Shown here in pieces: positions 9,873 through 19,093 of a stretch of 64,000 nt of DNA. The stretch covers positions 29,254 through 93,253 of the forward strand of contig QEXY01000114.1 in the NCBI GenBank assembly GCA_003130875.1. The letters are read 5' to 3'. Position numbers and translations under genes: made by a program. The DNA comes from Ardenticatenia bacterium. GTDB lineage: Bacteria; Chloroflexota; Anaerolineae; 4572-78; NAK82. The stretch's first letter is position 1. Every line of letters starts with the position of its first letter. The notes beneath the pieces were generated by a model. The model saw only the letters and a program-made list of their open reading frames with translations. It had not been told where the DNA came from and ran no database searches.

Positions 9873-11258
9873 ATGAGTAGCACTGACGAACGTAAGCGGA
9901 TTTTGATCTTGACAGCCGATGCTGGCTCAGGGCATCGCAGCGCTGCGTTGGCGCTCGAGGCGGCATTACAGGAACGATATGGCAGCCAGTGCATCCCTAT
10001 CGTGATCAACCCTCTGCGTGCCGCGAGCACCCCGTCGTTCCTGCAAGCGGTCACCGAGGATAATTACGATGAAATGGTGCGGAAGGATCCCGCCCTCTAT
10101 GAGTTGAGCTACTGGCTGAGCGACTCCCTCGCCACCGCAGCAATCATCGACCAGGTGGTCGCGGTGATGCTGCACGACACGTTGCGTGGCATTCTCGACG
10201 AGCACCGACCGGATGTGGTGGTATGCACCCATCCCCTTTACCTGGAACCGCTCAATTTTGTGTTCGACCGCGCCGGTCGTTCGGTGCCGCTTGTCAGCGT
10301 CATCACCGACTTAGTCACAGTGCATACGCTATGGTTCAACCCACGGGTACACCTCTGCCTGGTGCCCACGGAGCAGGCATACCGGAAGGCGATACGTCGA
10401 GGCGTGCCGGTGCACCGGATTCACATCACTGGACTGCCAGTGCACCCGCGCTTTGCCGCTGAGACCAGGCCCCCGCCGGAAATTCGTCGTGAGCTGGGAT
10501 GGTTGCCCGAGCTCCCTACAGTGCTGTTGGTCGGCGGAACGCGGGTGCCGCGCGTGGGTGAAATTGCGCGTTTGATCGATCGCGCTGGCTTGAATATCCA
10601 GCTGGTTGTAGTAACGGGCGGCGATGAAGCGCTCTATCGTGTGTTGACCGCCACGCGCTGGCAGATACCAACTTACGTGTACGGTTTTGCCGAGAACATG
10701 CCAGCCCTTATCCGTGCTAGCGATCTGGTCATCACCAAGGCGGGTGGGCTTATCACCGCTGAGACACTGGCATGTGGGCGTCCGTTGATCTATTGCAGCG
10801 CGATCCGCGGTCAGGAGACGGGCAATGTCAAGTATGTCGTCTCCGGTGGTGCCGGCGATTGGGCACCTCGCCCGCATCAGGTGCTGATGTACCTGATGCG
10901 CTGGCTGGAGAACGATGGCGCGTTGTTGCGCCAGCGTAGTGCCAACGCCGCTCAGCTCGGCAAACCGAATGCTGCCTATCAGGCAGCCGATTTGATCTGG
11001 GAGTTGGTGACCTCTGAACCGGTGCCGGTGCAACCGGCGCCCAACTTGCGCACAGCGGCGATGTTCCCCCTGCGCGCCGGCATCCAGATGTCGCGTATAT
11101 TCGACCGGCTGGAGCAGGACTTGCGCAATCTGACCGACACGGAGATGGCTCGTCTGGCCGTGTGGTGCGTCAACCAAATCGAGACACCGGCGGATCTAGA
11201 ACGTGTTAGCCTAGCGCTGCGGGAACGGCTCAACAAGTTGGCTACGGCCCAACGGTAA
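9873..11258 (+). CDS. MGDG synthase-like / diacylglycerol glycosyltransferase
   Basis: ILILTADAGSGHRSAALALEAAL N-terminus and KAGGLITAETLACGRPLI C-terminal motif. Confidence 0.85.
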   Translation: MSSTDERKRILILTADAGSGHRSAALALEAALQERYGSQCIPIVINPLRAASTPSFLQAVTEDNYDEMVRKDPALYELSYWLSDSLATAAIIDQVVAVMLHDTLRGILDEHRPDVVVCTHPLYLEPLNFVFDRAGRSVPLVSVITDLVTVHTLWFNPRVHLCLVPTEQAYRKAIRRGVPVHRIHITGLPVHPRFAAETRPPPEIRRELGWLPELPTVLLVGGTRVPRVGEIARLIDRAGLNIQLVVVTGGDEALYRVLTATRWQIPTYVYGFAENMPALIRASDLVITKAGGLITAETLACGRPLIYCSAIRGQETGNVKYVVSGGAGDWAPRPHQVLMYLMRWLENDGALLRQRSANAAQLGKPNAAYQAADLIWELVTSEPVPVQPAPNLRTAAMFPLRAGIQMSRIFDRLEQDLRNLTDTEMARLAVWCVNQIETPADLERVSLALRERLNKLATAQR

Positions 11259-11374
11259 AGCAGATGACATGACACCGAATTACATGCAGCGGTTGCAAGC
11301 AACTAGCCAGCTACGGGCTTTGGCCGATGACTCTCCAACTTAGCGACTTTTCTGTTCAAGGAGGTACAGCGGCG

Positions 11375-11860
11375 ATGGAACTGATCACGGTACGCATCGA
11401 AAAACCCGCCAACATTAATTTCATCTTGGGCCAAACCCATTTCATCAAGTCCGTGGAGGATATTCACGAAGCGCTCGTCACCGCGGTGCCGGGGATCAAG
11501 TTTGGCCTGGCTTTTTGCGAAGCATCGGGCGCCTGCCTGGTGCGCTGGTCGGGCACAGACGAGGCGATGATCGAATTGGCTCGTCAGAATGCCCAACTGA
11601 TCGGCGCTGGTCACAGCTTCATCGTGTTTCTGGCTGAAGGGTTTTATCCCATCAATGTCCTGAACTCTATCAAGATGGTGCCGGAGGTGTGTCGCATCTT
11701 TTGCGCGACGGCCAATCCTACCCAGGTGATTATCGCCCAGACAGATCAAGGACGGGCTATCTTAGGTGTGGTGGATGGTGCAAGTCCGCGAGGGGTGGAA
11801 GGGCCAGAGGACATTGCCTGGCGCAAGGACCTTCTGCGCAAGTTTGGCTATAAGTTATGA
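11375..11860 (+). CDS. Adenosine-specific kinase family protein
   Basis: MELITVRIEKPANINFILGQTHFIKSVEDIHEALVTAVPGIKFGLAFCEASG...ILGVVDG. Confidence 0.88.
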   Translation: MELITVRIEKPANINFILGQTHFIKSVEDIHEALVTAVPGIKFGLAFCEASGACLVRWSGTDEAMIELARQNAQLIGAGHSFIVFLAEGFYPINVLNSIKMVPEVCRIFCATANPTQVIIAQTDQGRAILGVVDGASPRGVEGPEDIAWRKDLLRKFGYKL

Positions 11861-11882
11861 TGGGCTTGTTTTTACCTTAATT

Positions 11883-11955
11883 GAGAGTATTGAAAAGATT
11901 TTCATAGGAAAATTGACCAATAAAGTGGGTAACTAAAGAGTTTTTCAACACCCTC
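11883..11955 (+). repeat. MITE-like repeat copy C (shorter variant)
   Basis: GAGAGTATTGAAAAGATTTTCATAGGAAAATTGACCAATAAAGTGGGTAACTAAAGAGTTTTTCAACACCCTC; lacks about 17 bp relative to copy B. Confidence 0.85.
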
Positions 11956-12045
11956 TTTAATTGTGCCTTTTATGATAGGATGGTGGTGGGTATTTCCAGC
12001 CACCACGTGCGTGCCTTGTCGGCACACAGAAGAGGAGCGGGGTGA

Positions 12046-13953
12046 ATGCGCAAGCCGTTTTGGGTTGGCCTGATATGGCTTTTGCTGATGGCAACATTGG
12101 CGTTAGCTGTCGGCATGGTACAAGCTCAGGACAAGAGTCTGCTGTGGAAGCGCTATGATGTCAATCTCACCGTCCAGCTCAATTCCGATATCTTGGTCGA
12201 GGAAATCCAGGAAATCCAGTTTCTGAGCGGCACGTTTCGCTTCGGATTTGCTGCGATACCGCTGGATCGTGTTGAGCAAATCACCGAGGTGAGCGTTGCT
12301 GAAATCATCAATGGGCAGGAACGACGCTATAAGCCGCATTCCTCTGCACCATATGGCTTCGTGACCAGCATCAATGATAACAACTTGGAGATCACCTGGT
12401 ATTTCCCGGAGACGCGAGGCACGACGCATACCTATATCCTACGCTACCGCGTTATTGGGGGGTTGCGCTTCTACCCGGAGGGTGACCAACTGTGGTGGAA
12501 GGCTATCCCTCCCGATCACAACTTCCCTATACGCGCTTCCACGATAACGGTGAGCTTGCCGCGCACTTTCTCCCAGGAGCAGCTCAAAGTGGCCAGCTAT
12601 GGGCCGGCGGCGACGGTACGCATCAACGAGCGCGGCCAGGTGATCTTCGAGGCGAAGGACATCCCAGCCGATCGGGAGCTGGAAGTGCGGGTGCAGTTTC
12701 CCCACGGCGTGGTACAAGGCGATCCTCCCGCCTGGCAGGCCGCCTTCGACCGGCGTCAGACTTTAGGTCCGATCTTTTCCATTATATTTGGCGTTTTGGG
12801 GGCGATCATCTTGATCGGTGGTCCGGCCTCCCTCTATCTTTTGTGGTACACACGTGGGCGTGATCAGCCGGTGGGACTGGTAGCCGAACAGATCAGCGAC
12901 CCGCCCAGTGACCTGCCGGCAGCGGTGGTGGGGACGCTGGTCGATGAGCGGGCCGATCTGAAAGACATCATCGCAGGTATCCTCGACCTTGCCCGTCGTG
13001 GCGCCCTGCGCATGGAGGAACAGAAGATCGAGGGCTTTTTGGGCATCGGTTCCGGACGTGATTTCGTATTTCACCTGCAAGATGCCACGAAAGCCGTCTA
13101 TCCTTACGAACAAACCCTCCTGCGCGCCCTTTTCGGTGGCCGCACTCAGGTCAAGTTATCGGACTTGCGACAGAAGTTCTATAAGTCCATCCCGACGCTC
13201 GAGCGTGAGCTGTATCGGGAAGTGGTGCGCGCAGGGTTCTTCCCAGCTGATCCGCAGTCTATCCGGCGTCGCTGGGTGATATGGGGCGCCTTGGGGCTTG
13301 TGGTCGCCGTCCTGGGCGCCTGTGTCTTGGTGGGATTGTTCGGTGACTACACCGAGTGGGCGTTTTGTCCGGCTGCGTCACTGGGGGTCACAGCACTGGG
13401 AGTGATCATCCTGGGCAATTTTATGCCCCGCCGCACTGCTAAAGGCGCCGAGGAGACAGCCAAGTGGCTTGCTTTCAAGCGCTATCTACAATATCTCGAA
13501 AAACAAAGCGATTTGGATGCAGCCAAGGACCGTTTCGAGGAGTTTCTGCCTTATGCAACAGCCTTCGGTATCGAGCGGCAGCTGATCGACAGGTTCGCCG
13601 CGGTGGAAGCACCGGCACCTTCGTGGTGGGGGCCGGTCTTTGTGCCGACAGGCGGCCCCGTTTACCGGGGCACGCTGGCGACGGGGAGCGCCCAAGCTGC
13701 GGGCTCCTCCGGCGGGCCGCCGGGTACGCTTGCTGGCGAGGGAAGAGGGATTCCCTCCTTGTCGGAGGCGAGTCGCAGCGTGGGTGCTTCCCTTTCCAGC
13801 ATGAGCACCAGCTTGGGAGCCTTGCTGAGCTCGGCCAGCTCCGTGCTCACCAGTACACCTCCCTCCTCCTCTTCCGGCGGTGGCGGTGGCTGGAGCGGAG
13901 GAGGCGGAGGTGGGGGCGGCGGTGGCGGTGGCGGCTCACGCGGTTTCGGATGA
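12046..13953 (+). CDS. DUF2207-like membrane protein with Gly-rich C-terminus
   Basis: Signal peptide, TM segments, terminal SSSSGGGGGWSGGGGGGGGGGGGGSRGFG. Confidence 0.8.
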   Translation: MRKPFWVGLIWLLLMATLALAVGMVQAQDKSLLWKRYDVNLTVQLNSDILVEEIQEIQFLSGTFRFGFAAIPLDRVEQITEVSVAEIINGQERRYKPHSSAPYGFVTSINDNNLEITWYFPETRGTTHTYILRYRVIGGLRFYPEGDQLWWKAIPPDHNFPIRASTITVSLPRTFSQEQLKVASYGPAATVRINERGQVIFEAKDIPADRELEVRVQFPHGVVQGDPPAWQAAFDRRQTLGPIFSIIFGVLGAIILIGGPASLYLLWYTRGRDQPVGLVAEQISDPPSDLPAAVVGTLVDERADLKDIIAGILDLARRGALRMEEQKIEGFLGIGSGRDFVFHLQDATKAVYPYEQTLLRALFGGRTQVKLSDLRQKFYKSIPTLERELYREVVRAGFFPADPQSIRRRWVIWGALGLVVAVLGACVLVGLFGDYTEWAFCPAASLGVTALGVIILGNFMPRRTAKGAEETAKWLAFKRYLQYLEKQSDLDAAKDRFEEFLPYATAFGIERQLIDRFAAVEAPAPSWWGPVFVPTGGPVYRGTLATGSAQAAGSSGGPPGTLAGEGRGIPSLSEASRSVGASLSSMSTSLGALLSSASSVLTSTPPSSSSGGGGGWSGGGGGGGGGGGGGSRGFG

Positions 13954-13997
13954 GCTACATTATAGATGCGCGCGCTTCAACTTGAGGAGAAAGTGAT

Positions 13998-14519
13998 ATG
14001 GCAACGGGACGTGTCATAGGTGTCATCCTGGTGATTGCGGGGATCTTGCTCAGTTCGGTATGCTCGCTCGTGGCTTACACCTCCACCCGCACCGTGGAGG
14101 ATCAGACCGCAGCGACGGGCGGAGCAACGTTGGGCATTGCCATCGCGATCATCCTCGCATTACCCTTGATCGGCGCAGGTGTCTATCTGTACATACGCGG
14201 TGGCGCCGAGGCGCGCGAGATGGTCGAGATCAAACGCCAGCGCAAGATTTTGGACATGGTCAAGACGCGTGGACAGGTGAATATCAGTGATCTCGTGTTC
14301 GAGCTTCGGTCGAACAGTGAGCAAGTGCGTAATGACATCTACAAGCTGGTAGGGATGGGCCTATTCACCGGTTATATTAACTGGGATGATGGGGTGTTAT
14401 ATTCAGTGGAAGCTTCCAAGTTGACCGGCAACAAATGTCCCAGATGTGGCGGTGAACAAGTGTTTGCCGGCAAGGGGGTTATCAAGTGCCAATATTGTGG
14501 CGCAGAAGTCTTTCTATAA
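13998..14519 (+). CDS. Membrane protein with winged-helix and zinc-ribbon domains
   Basis: Two N-terminal TM segments; KILDMVKTRGQVNISDLVFELRSNSEQVRNDIYKLVGMGLF; CPRCGG...CQYCGAE. Confidence 0.75.
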   Translation: MATGRVIGVILVIAGILLSSVCSLVAYTSTRTVEDQTAATGGATLGIAIAIILALPLIGAGVYLYIRGGAEAREMVEIKRQRKILDMVKTRGQVNISDLVFELRSNSEQVRNDIYKLVGMGLFTGYINWDDGVLYSVEASKLTGNKCPRCGGEQVFAGKGVIKCQYCGAEVFL

Positions 14520-14535
14520 ATAAAGGAGCAGGGAT

Positions 14536-15066
14536 ATGGACTTTCAACAGGATGTGCGGGATGCACGGAGCGGCCTGGAACGGTTGGCGGCCAAGATCCC
14601 AGGTTATCATGGGTACAAGGAGAAGGAGACTCGTCGCGAAGCGGACAGGTTGTTACGCCAATATCTTGTCGCACAGCTGGATGAAGAACGCCGCCGTCTG
14701 ATCGATATCCAGCGGCATATGCTCGACAGCGGTGGACTGCGCATGCTGGATGATGTCGACCGTGCACTCATCAAGGTGCAGAAGCTGGGAGATATGATCC
14801 GCACCGCCAGCTACGGCTATGCCGGCCTGTTCGATGCTATCAAGGTCAAAGAAGAGCTGTTGGATGTGCTCTATCAGTTCGACAGCCAGATGTTGGAAAA
14901 GGTGGAAGCGATCAAGCAGGCTGTCAGTGCACTGGTAGCGGCTCAGGAAGCGAATGCGGATCTACGACCGGCAATGGACCAGGTGATCGCGGCAGCGGAA
15001 GAGGCAAACAGACGCTGGCGCGAGCGCGAGGAAGTGATCGTCCAAGTGCCGGGTACAGCGGAATAG
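14536..15066 (+). CDS. Coiled-coil protein of unknown function
   Basis: Heptad-rich helical sequence between SPFH and zinc-ribbon genes; RBS AAAGGAGCA. Confidence 0.7.
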   Translation: MDFQQDVRDARSGLERLAAKIPGYHGYKEKETRREADRLLRQYLVAQLDEERRRLIDIQRHMLDSGGLRMLDDVDRALIKVQKLGDMIRTASYGYAGLFDAIKVKEELLDVLYQFDSQMLEKVEAIKQAVSALVAAQEANADLRPAMDQVIAAAEEANRRWREREEVIVQVPGTAE

Positions 15067-15093
15067 CGAGATCAAGTGAGGAGGTAAGATCAA

Positions 15094-16140
15094 ATGGCCA
15101 GGATTATTGACGTAATCGAAGCGCCCGATCAGCAACGCAATCAGATGGTGGTGCGTGTGCCGGAAGTGGGTGCCGGTGACTTTCGCCTCGGCTCGGCGAT
15201 CATCGTGCGCGAGTCGCAGGCGGCCGTTTTCTATCGCGATGGCAAAGCATTGGATGTCTTTGGGCCGGGCCGACATCAAATCACTACCGCCAACCTACCC
15301 CTGCTCTCCAGTCTGCTGCGGCTGGCCACCGGTGGTAACGATCTGTTCACTGCCGAAGTGTACTTCGTTAACATGATCGAGTTCACCGACTGGAAATGGG
15401 GCACGCAAGAGCCGGTCACATTACGGGATCCAGACTTTGGCGTGGTGCGCGTGCGTGCGTTCGGCAACTACTCGGTGCAGATCTCAGACCCGCAGCTCTT
15501 TGTGACCAAAATCGTGGGCACCGGCGGCGGTTATCAGACCAGCCAGATTCAGGACTTTTTGCGAGGGATCATCGTCGCGCGCTTTGCTGACGTTTTGGGT
15601 GAAAGCAAGGTGCCGGTTCTCGATCTGCCTTCGATGCAAGATGAGATGGCGGCGGCGATGCGGAGCAAGCTGAGTGACGAATTCGACTCATTTGGGCTCG
15701 CGCTCAAGACGTTTTTCTTGCAGAATATCAGCCTGCCAGAGGAAGTACAGAAGGCGATCGACCAGCGCGCGGCGATGGGTGCCATCGGCAATATGCAGCA
15801 GTTTATGCAATACCAGGCCGCGCAGGCAGTCCGCGACGCCGCCCAGCAAGAAGGGGGTGGAGGACTGGCCGGCGCTGGCGTAGGGCTGGGCGCCGGGGCG
15901 GGTTTGGGTGCCGTGTTGGGTCAGACGATGGCCCAGTCGATGCAGCCTCCTCAGCCGGGGCAACAGTCCGGCGCGGCTGCCGTACCTGAGGTGATGACCC
16001 TCTCTGAAGCGGCTGCCTATATGCGTGTGGGAGAGCAGGATGTGCTAGACGCCATCAACTCGGGTCAGCTGAAGGCGAAGAAGATCGGCACCAGCTATCG
16101 CATCAGCAAACAGGCGATTGATGAATTTCTAAAAAGTTGA
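15094..16140 (+). CDS. SPFH-domain protein with C-terminal excisionase-type HTH
   Basis: IIVRESQAAVFYRDGKALDVFGPGRHQI...; C-terminal MTLSEAAAYMRVGEQDVLDAINSGQLKAKKIGTSYRISKQAIDEFLKS. Confidence 0.85.
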   Translation: MARIIDVIEAPDQQRNQMVVRVPEVGAGDFRLGSAIIVRESQAAVFYRDGKALDVFGPGRHQITTANLPLLSSLLRLATGGNDLFTAEVYFVNMIEFTDWKWGTQEPVTLRDPDFGVVRVRAFGNYSVQISDPQLFVTKIVGTGGGYQTSQIQDFLRGIIVARFADVLGESKVPVLDLPSMQDEMAAAMRSKLSDEFDSFGLALKTFFLQNISLPEEVQKAIDQRAAMGAIGNMQQFMQYQAAQAVRDAAQQEGGGGLAGAGVGLGAGAGLGAVLGQTMAQSMQPPQPGQQSGAAAVPEVMTLSEAAAYMRVGEQDVLDAINSGQLKAKKIGTSYRISKQAIDEFLKS

Positions 16141-16155
16141 GAAAGGAATGAGCGC

Positions 16156-16710
16156 TTGGGATTGGCCGTGTTGGACGACGATATCGCCCGCATCCTGATC
16201 AGCGAAGAAGAGCTGCGTCGACGCACCCGTGAATTGGGACAGCAGATCTCGCGTGACTACCAGGGCAAGGACCTGCATCTCATCTGCGTGCTCAAAGGTG
16301 GGGTGACCTTTTTGGTGGACCTGATGCGCGAGATCTGCATCCCTCATAGCATTGATTTCATGGCCACTTCCAGCTACGGGGATGCGACCGAGACCAGCGG
16401 TGTAGTGCGCATCTTGAAGGATCTGGACATCCCCATCGCCGGGCGCAATGTGCTCATCGTAGACGACATTATCGATAGCGGATTGACTATTGCCTATCTG
16501 CGGCGCATCCTGCTGGAGCGTCAGCCAGCCAGCTTGCGCATCTGCACTCTGCTCAACAAAAAAGAACGGCGTGTCGTGGATGTGCCACTGGACTACATCG
16601 GTTTTGACATTCCCAACGAGTTCGTGGTCGGTTATGGCATGGACTTCCGCGAATTGTATCGTAACCTGCGCTTCGTGGGTGTACTCAAGCCGGAGTTGTA
16701 TCGCCCGTGA
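16156..16710 (+). CDS. hpt: Hypoxanthine phosphoribosyltransferase
   Basis: LICVLKGGVTFLVDLMREI, VLIVDDIIDSGLT PRPP motif. Confidence 0.93.
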   Translation: MGLAVLDDDIARILISEEELRRRTRELGQQISRDYQGKDLHLICVLKGGVTFLVDLMREICIPHSIDFMATSSYGDATETSGVVRILKDLDIPIAGRNVLIVDDIIDSGLTIAYLRRILLERQPASLRICTLLNKKERRVVDVPLDYIGFDIPNEFVVGYGMDFRELYRNLRFVGVLKPELYRP

Positions 16711-16748
16711 TCCTTTCGCATAGGACATCGCGATCGAGGTAGACGGCG

Positions 16749-17747
16749 ATGCCTGAATTGCGTCAGAACATGGCTACGAAACAGTGGGTTATCATCGCAG
16801 CGGAGCGTGCCAGGCGTCCCCAACAATTCCTGGAAACCTACCGACCGTCAACAGAAGAACAACCCGAATATGACCCGAGCTGCCCTTTCTGTCCGGGAAA
16901 TGAGGAGCTGGAACGTGAAATCACGCGCGTGCCCCCCGGAGAGGATTGGCAGGTGCGTGTTCTGCTCAACAAATATCCTGCCCTGCAAAGAGAAGGGGAG
17001 CGCATTCGCTCTTTTGATGGTGTACACCGCCGCATTTCCGGCGTTGGCTATCATGAAGTGGTGGTCGAATCGCGGCGCCACAATGTGTGTCCAGCTCTTG
17101 CCGATGCCCAACACCTGTCCATGATATTACAGGCCCTCCAATCGCGCTGCTGTGAGCTGGCCCAAGATCCGCGCATCGAGCACATCATCTGTTTCCAAAA
17201 TCACGGCGAGCGTGCCGGCACTTCCCTGCTTCATCCTCATAGCCAGATCATTGCCCTGCCGGTGGTGCCGTACGAGGTGCGGATGCGCGCTGAGGAAGCC
17301 CGCCGTTATTTCGACGATACTGGCACATGCGTCTTCTGCCAGATGGTGGACGACGAGCTGCACGCAGGCGAACGTATCATCGTCGAGAATGCCTCTTTTG
17401 TTGCTTTTATTTTGTATGCGGCATCGTCGCCATTTCACACGTGGATTGTCCCACGCCGGCACGCGGCATCTTTCCTGCGCGCCAGCGCATCGGAGCTATC
17501 CGATTTGGGTGATATATTGCGCCGCGTATTGCGCAAGCTTTATCGTGGCTTGCACGACCCTGATTACAATTACATCATCCGTACCGCGCCGCTGCGCGAT
17601 CCTGGCCACGAATACCTGCACTGGTATCTTACCGTGGTGCCTCGGGTGACGCGTGCGGCCGGTTTCGAACTGGGCAGCGGCATGTTTATCAACACAATGT
17701 TGCCGGAGGATGCCGCTGCCTTCCTGCGCTCCGTAAGCGACGATTAG
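16749..17747 (+). CDS. galT: Galactose-1-phosphate uridylyltransferase
   Basis: CPFCPGNE, FQNHGERAGTSLLHPHSQI, HWYLTVVPR. Confidence 0.92.
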   Translation: MPELRQNMATKQWVIIAAERARRPQQFLETYRPSTEEQPEYDPSCPFCPGNEELEREITRVPPGEDWQVRVLLNKYPALQREGERIRSFDGVHRRISGVGYHEVVVESRRHNVCPALADAQHLSMILQALQSRCCELAQDPRIEHIICFQNHGERAGTSLLHPHSQIIALPVVPYEVRMRAEEARRYFDDTGTCVFCQMVDDELHAGERIIVENASFVAFILYAASSPFHTWIVPRRHAASFLRASASELSDLGDILRRVLRKLYRGLHDPDYNYIIRTAPLRDPGHEYLHWYLTVVPRVTRAAGFELGSGMFINTMLPEDAAAFLRSVSDD

Positions 17748-17783
17748 AAACGCGCGATCCTTGCCATCCCTACCTCAGCCAGT

Positions 17784-17811
17784 TTGACAGTCTCCATTAG
17801 TATGTTAAGAT
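17784..17811 (+). promoter_or_regulatory. Sigma70-like promoter
   Basis: TTGACA (17784-17789), 16 bp, TAAGAT (17806-17811). Confidence 0.65.
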
Positions 17812-17818
17812 GAATCCT

Positions 17819-19081
17819 ATGGAACGTGATCAGCGTATACGCAGGTTGAGTCGACGACATTTTCTCATCGGTTTGGGCGCTGCCGCCGGCGTCTCGCTCT
17901 TACAAAGTTGCCGCTTGAGCGAATTTATTGCGAGTGTGCGTGAGGGAACGCCTGTGCCCACGTTTGTTTCCACCTCGATACCGCCGTCACCCTCGGCTAC
18001 GCGCACACCATCTGCCACCCCTTCACCGCCCCCGCCGCCATCACCATCTTTATCCCCCACCCCGACAAGCACGCCATCGCCCATCCACACTCCCACTCCG
18101 ACGTCGACACCTACTCCGACGCCGACACCCTATCCGCCTGGTCCGCCGAGCAAACTGGGCATCTTCATAACCCGCTCCGACCCACAAATCACCCGGCTGA
18201 TCGAGGTGGGCAAGCCGGCGCTGTTGAAGACTCTGGATCTGGATCCCAATCTAGGGCGCTTCACCAAGACACACTCTCCCACCACGATCGTGATAGGGCG
18301 CATCATGGCAGAACAAGTGGATCTGACGGCGGATCCGATCCCACTGGCGCGCCAGATGGCGGAACAGCTGTTGCAGCATGCGCTGGAGCCAACGCGCTTT
18401 GAATTTTACGACGCCTGGGAGGGCTATAATGAGCCAGTTGCGGACACCGTGGACAAAATGAAGCGCTTGGCCGACCTGGAAGCCGAGCGCACGCGCCTGC
18501 TAGGCGAACAAGGCGTGCGATCCGTCGTGGGCAACTTCGGCGCAGGCCATCCGCCGTTGGAGTTGTGGGAGCACTTTAAGCCTGCGCTGGAAGCTGTGCG
18601 ACAATACAAGGGTTTCCTGGGTTTGCATGAGTACTCGGCGCCGATCATGCAGTGGGGATTCGGCAAATTGCAGTCCACGCCAGGAAGTGACGAAGGGGAC
18701 GAAGGCTGGCTCACCTTGCGCTATCGCAAGGTTTACCGTTATCATCTGAAACCGATGGGATACGGAGATCTGCCGCTGCTGATCACTGAATGCGGCGTAG
18801 ATGGCACCGTTCGACCGCGTCCAGGCCCGCCTGAGGCAAAGGGCTGGCGCGATTTCGAATTGTACTGGCACTCCAACGGATTGCGAGACGACATGCCCGG
18901 CGTCTATATGGACCAACTGATCTGGTATGACAGCGAGCTGCAAAAGGATGACTACGTCAAAGGTGCCGCGGTCTTTGTCGCCGGAGGCTCTGAGGAGTGG
19001 GAGAGCTATGACATATTGGGGCGCACGATCGAACTGTTGACACAATATCTGAGCGTCCATCCACCCAAGTCCGCTCAGTGA
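17819..19081 (+). CDS. Tat-type/lipoprotein-like secreted protein with Pro/Thr linker and glycoside-hydrolase-like domain
   Basis: RRLSRRHFLIGLGAAAGVSLLQSC then (P/T/S)-rich tract; WEGYNEPVAD resembles a GH acid/base region. Confidence 0.65.
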   Translation: MERDQRIRRLSRRHFLIGLGAAAGVSLLQSCRLSEFIASVREGTPVPTFVSTSIPPSPSATRTPSATPSPPPPPSPSLSPTPTSTPSPIHTPTPTSTPTPTPTPYPPGPPSKLGIFITRSDPQITRLIEVGKPALLKTLDLDPNLGRFTKTHSPTTIVIGRIMAEQVDLTADPIPLARQMAEQLLQHALEPTRFEFYDAWEGYNEPVADTVDKMKRLADLEAERTRLLGEQGVRSVVGNFGAGHPPLELWEHFKPALEAVRQYKGFLGLHEYSAPIMQWGFGKLQSTPGSDEGDEGWLTLRYRKVYRYHLKPMGYGDLPLLITECGVDGTVRPRPGPPEAKGWRDFELYWHSNGLRDDMPGVYMDQLIWYDSELQKDDYVKGAAVFVAGGSEEWESYDILGRTIELLTQYLSVHPPKSAQ

Positions 19082-19093
19082 AAGGAGATCAAC

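Noticed and set aside
10329-11177. 282-aa minus ORF over the glycosyltransferase
   Set aside because: Antisense shadow; plus strand has clear glycosyltransferase motifs.
13860-13953. GGC/GGT-rich repeat tract
   Set aside because: Encodes the Gly-rich tail of the DUF2207-like protein, common in this family.
17990-18140. Dense CCG/ACC-type repeats that look like a microsatellite or CRISPR
   Set aside because: Encodes a Pro/Thr/Ser linker in frame; no regular repeat-spacer structure.
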